This document shows positions 60,651 to 64,000 of a stretch of 64,000 nucleotides of DNA, piece after piece. Source of the stretch: Eonycteris spelaea (Eukaryota > Chordata > Mammalia > Chiroptera > Pteropodidae). Within the stretch, counting starts at the first letter, position 1. Every line of letters begins with the position of its first letter. The translations under genes were made by a program, and so were the position numbers. The DNA lies in the NCBI GenBank assembly GCA_003508835.1, contig PUFA01000081.1:620001-684000 (forward strand). Direction: 5' to 3'. A model generated the notes under the pieces. The model was not told the DNA's origin. It made no database searches and was given only the letters and a program-made list of their open reading frames with translations.

Positions 60651-61159
60651 CCCTGCACCCTCACCGTTCGGGATTGACCGAACCGAGACTGAATTAGGCT
60701 GGAGGGTGGGGTGGCAGTGTTACAAGGCCAGGCTCACAGTGCTACGATGGAGAAGTGGCCGACCACTCCAGACCAGGGCCAAAGGAAACCGGAGTCCCCC
60801 TTGGCTTCCTTTCCCCTCTCTCCGTGGCAGCTGCCAGGAGTGGGGACGGGGGGGTGGGAGGGATAATGAAAAAGCAGAACTGGGAGGAGGATTGTGGGAG
60901 ACCTGGGAAGGGATCCTCTCCGAGTACAGCGGGACCCAGCCCCTTTCTTTCCTCTGGGGTGCCATCCCTTCTTTGGGTACACTAAGTCCGAGGAGGAGGC
61001 CGCAGGCAGGGGAGCGCGCTGTTTTATGGATTCCTTGGTTGGAAGAGCAGATCTCTCTCCTCATTGACTCCTGTTCCCCCGTCTCCTTCTCCCCACTCCC
61101 ATCTGGCTGAAGAGCGTTCTAAGGAACCCCAGCTGCCCTTCCCCCTCTGGAAGTGGCTT

Positions 61160-61387
61160 CTCCCAAAGCAGCCCGCAAACTGATTATGAAACATACGATG
61201 TTAATTCAGACCTGCATTTCCCAGCTGGGCACTTTCGCGCGCGCTGCTCCCCCGGGCCTCGCCCCCCACCCCTTGCCCTTCCCTCCCGCGTCCTGCCCCC
61301 ACCCACCACCCCCGCGCCGGCCACCCCGCCTCCTCCACAGCCGCCCGCGGCGCGCGCTCCGCTCGCCTTCGCGCTGCTCTTGCCCAT

Positions 61388-61400
<13 letters not shown>
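61160..61400 (+). promoter_or_regulatory. WNT5A: WNT5A promoter B (predicted)
   Basis: This segment lies directly upstream of the leader that resembles the 5' end of the original human WNT5A cDNA. It contains a CpG-dense core around 61230-61380 with GC-rich Sp1-type boxes and no TATA, and ends at the palindrome GGAATTAATTCC (61388-61399). Human WNT5A is known to use two promoters several kb apart; the spacing here (about 7 kb from promoter A) agrees. Confidence 0.6.

Positions 61401-64000
<2,600 letters not shown>

Overview
This window is vertebrate, almost certainly placental-mammal, nuclear DNA. It has large introns, GT-AG splice sites, CpG islands, and a dense background of old mammalian repeats: MIR, L2, L1M-type 3' ends, MER5A/MER3/MER33-like hAT elements and MLT1-type LTRs. 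I recognised no Alu, B1/B2, Bov, PRE, CAN or horse-type ERE SINE. That argues against a primate or rodent, but it does not identify the species.

The only protein gene that can be read directly is WNT5A on the + strand. Its 5' half lies at the right end of the window: a 5'UTR exon from promoter A (about 54.2-55.77 kb), a roughly 6 kb GC-rich first intron, a downstream promoter-B leader that reads straight into coding exon 2 (about 61.39-61.96 kb), coding exon 3 (63,174-63,424), and the start of intron 3. The gene runs off the right edge. About 110 residues are encoded here: signal peptide, propeptide and the start of the Wnt domain, including two N-glycosylation sequons.

Positions 33.9-36.84 kb look like a long 3'UTR terminal exon. 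It has a good acceptor, no interspersed repeats, and a canonical poly(A) signal at the end. From human synteny (ERC2 lies upstream of WNT5A in the same orientation, with a gap of roughly 20 kb) I infer that this is the last exon of ERC2 and that 1-33,905 is its last intron. About 17.4 kb of intergenic DNA separates it from the WNT5A promoter.

Main observations: (1) the triplet where other mammals start the long WNT5A isoform (Met-Lys-Lys) reads AGG, and the second known start (Met-Ala-Gly) reads ACG, so both mRNA forms should start at the internal Met-Ser-Ser-Lys; (2) a 5S rRNA retropseudogene has an oligo-A tail and a 17-bp target-site duplication, and its unoccupied counterpart survives in a diverged local duplicate about 1 kb away; (3) a MaLR LTR carries a templated palindromic insertion; (4) there are several small local duplications, minisatellites and G-quadruplex motifs. 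I found no new protein-coding system. Most of the remaining window is intronic or intergenic DNA with decayed repeats.
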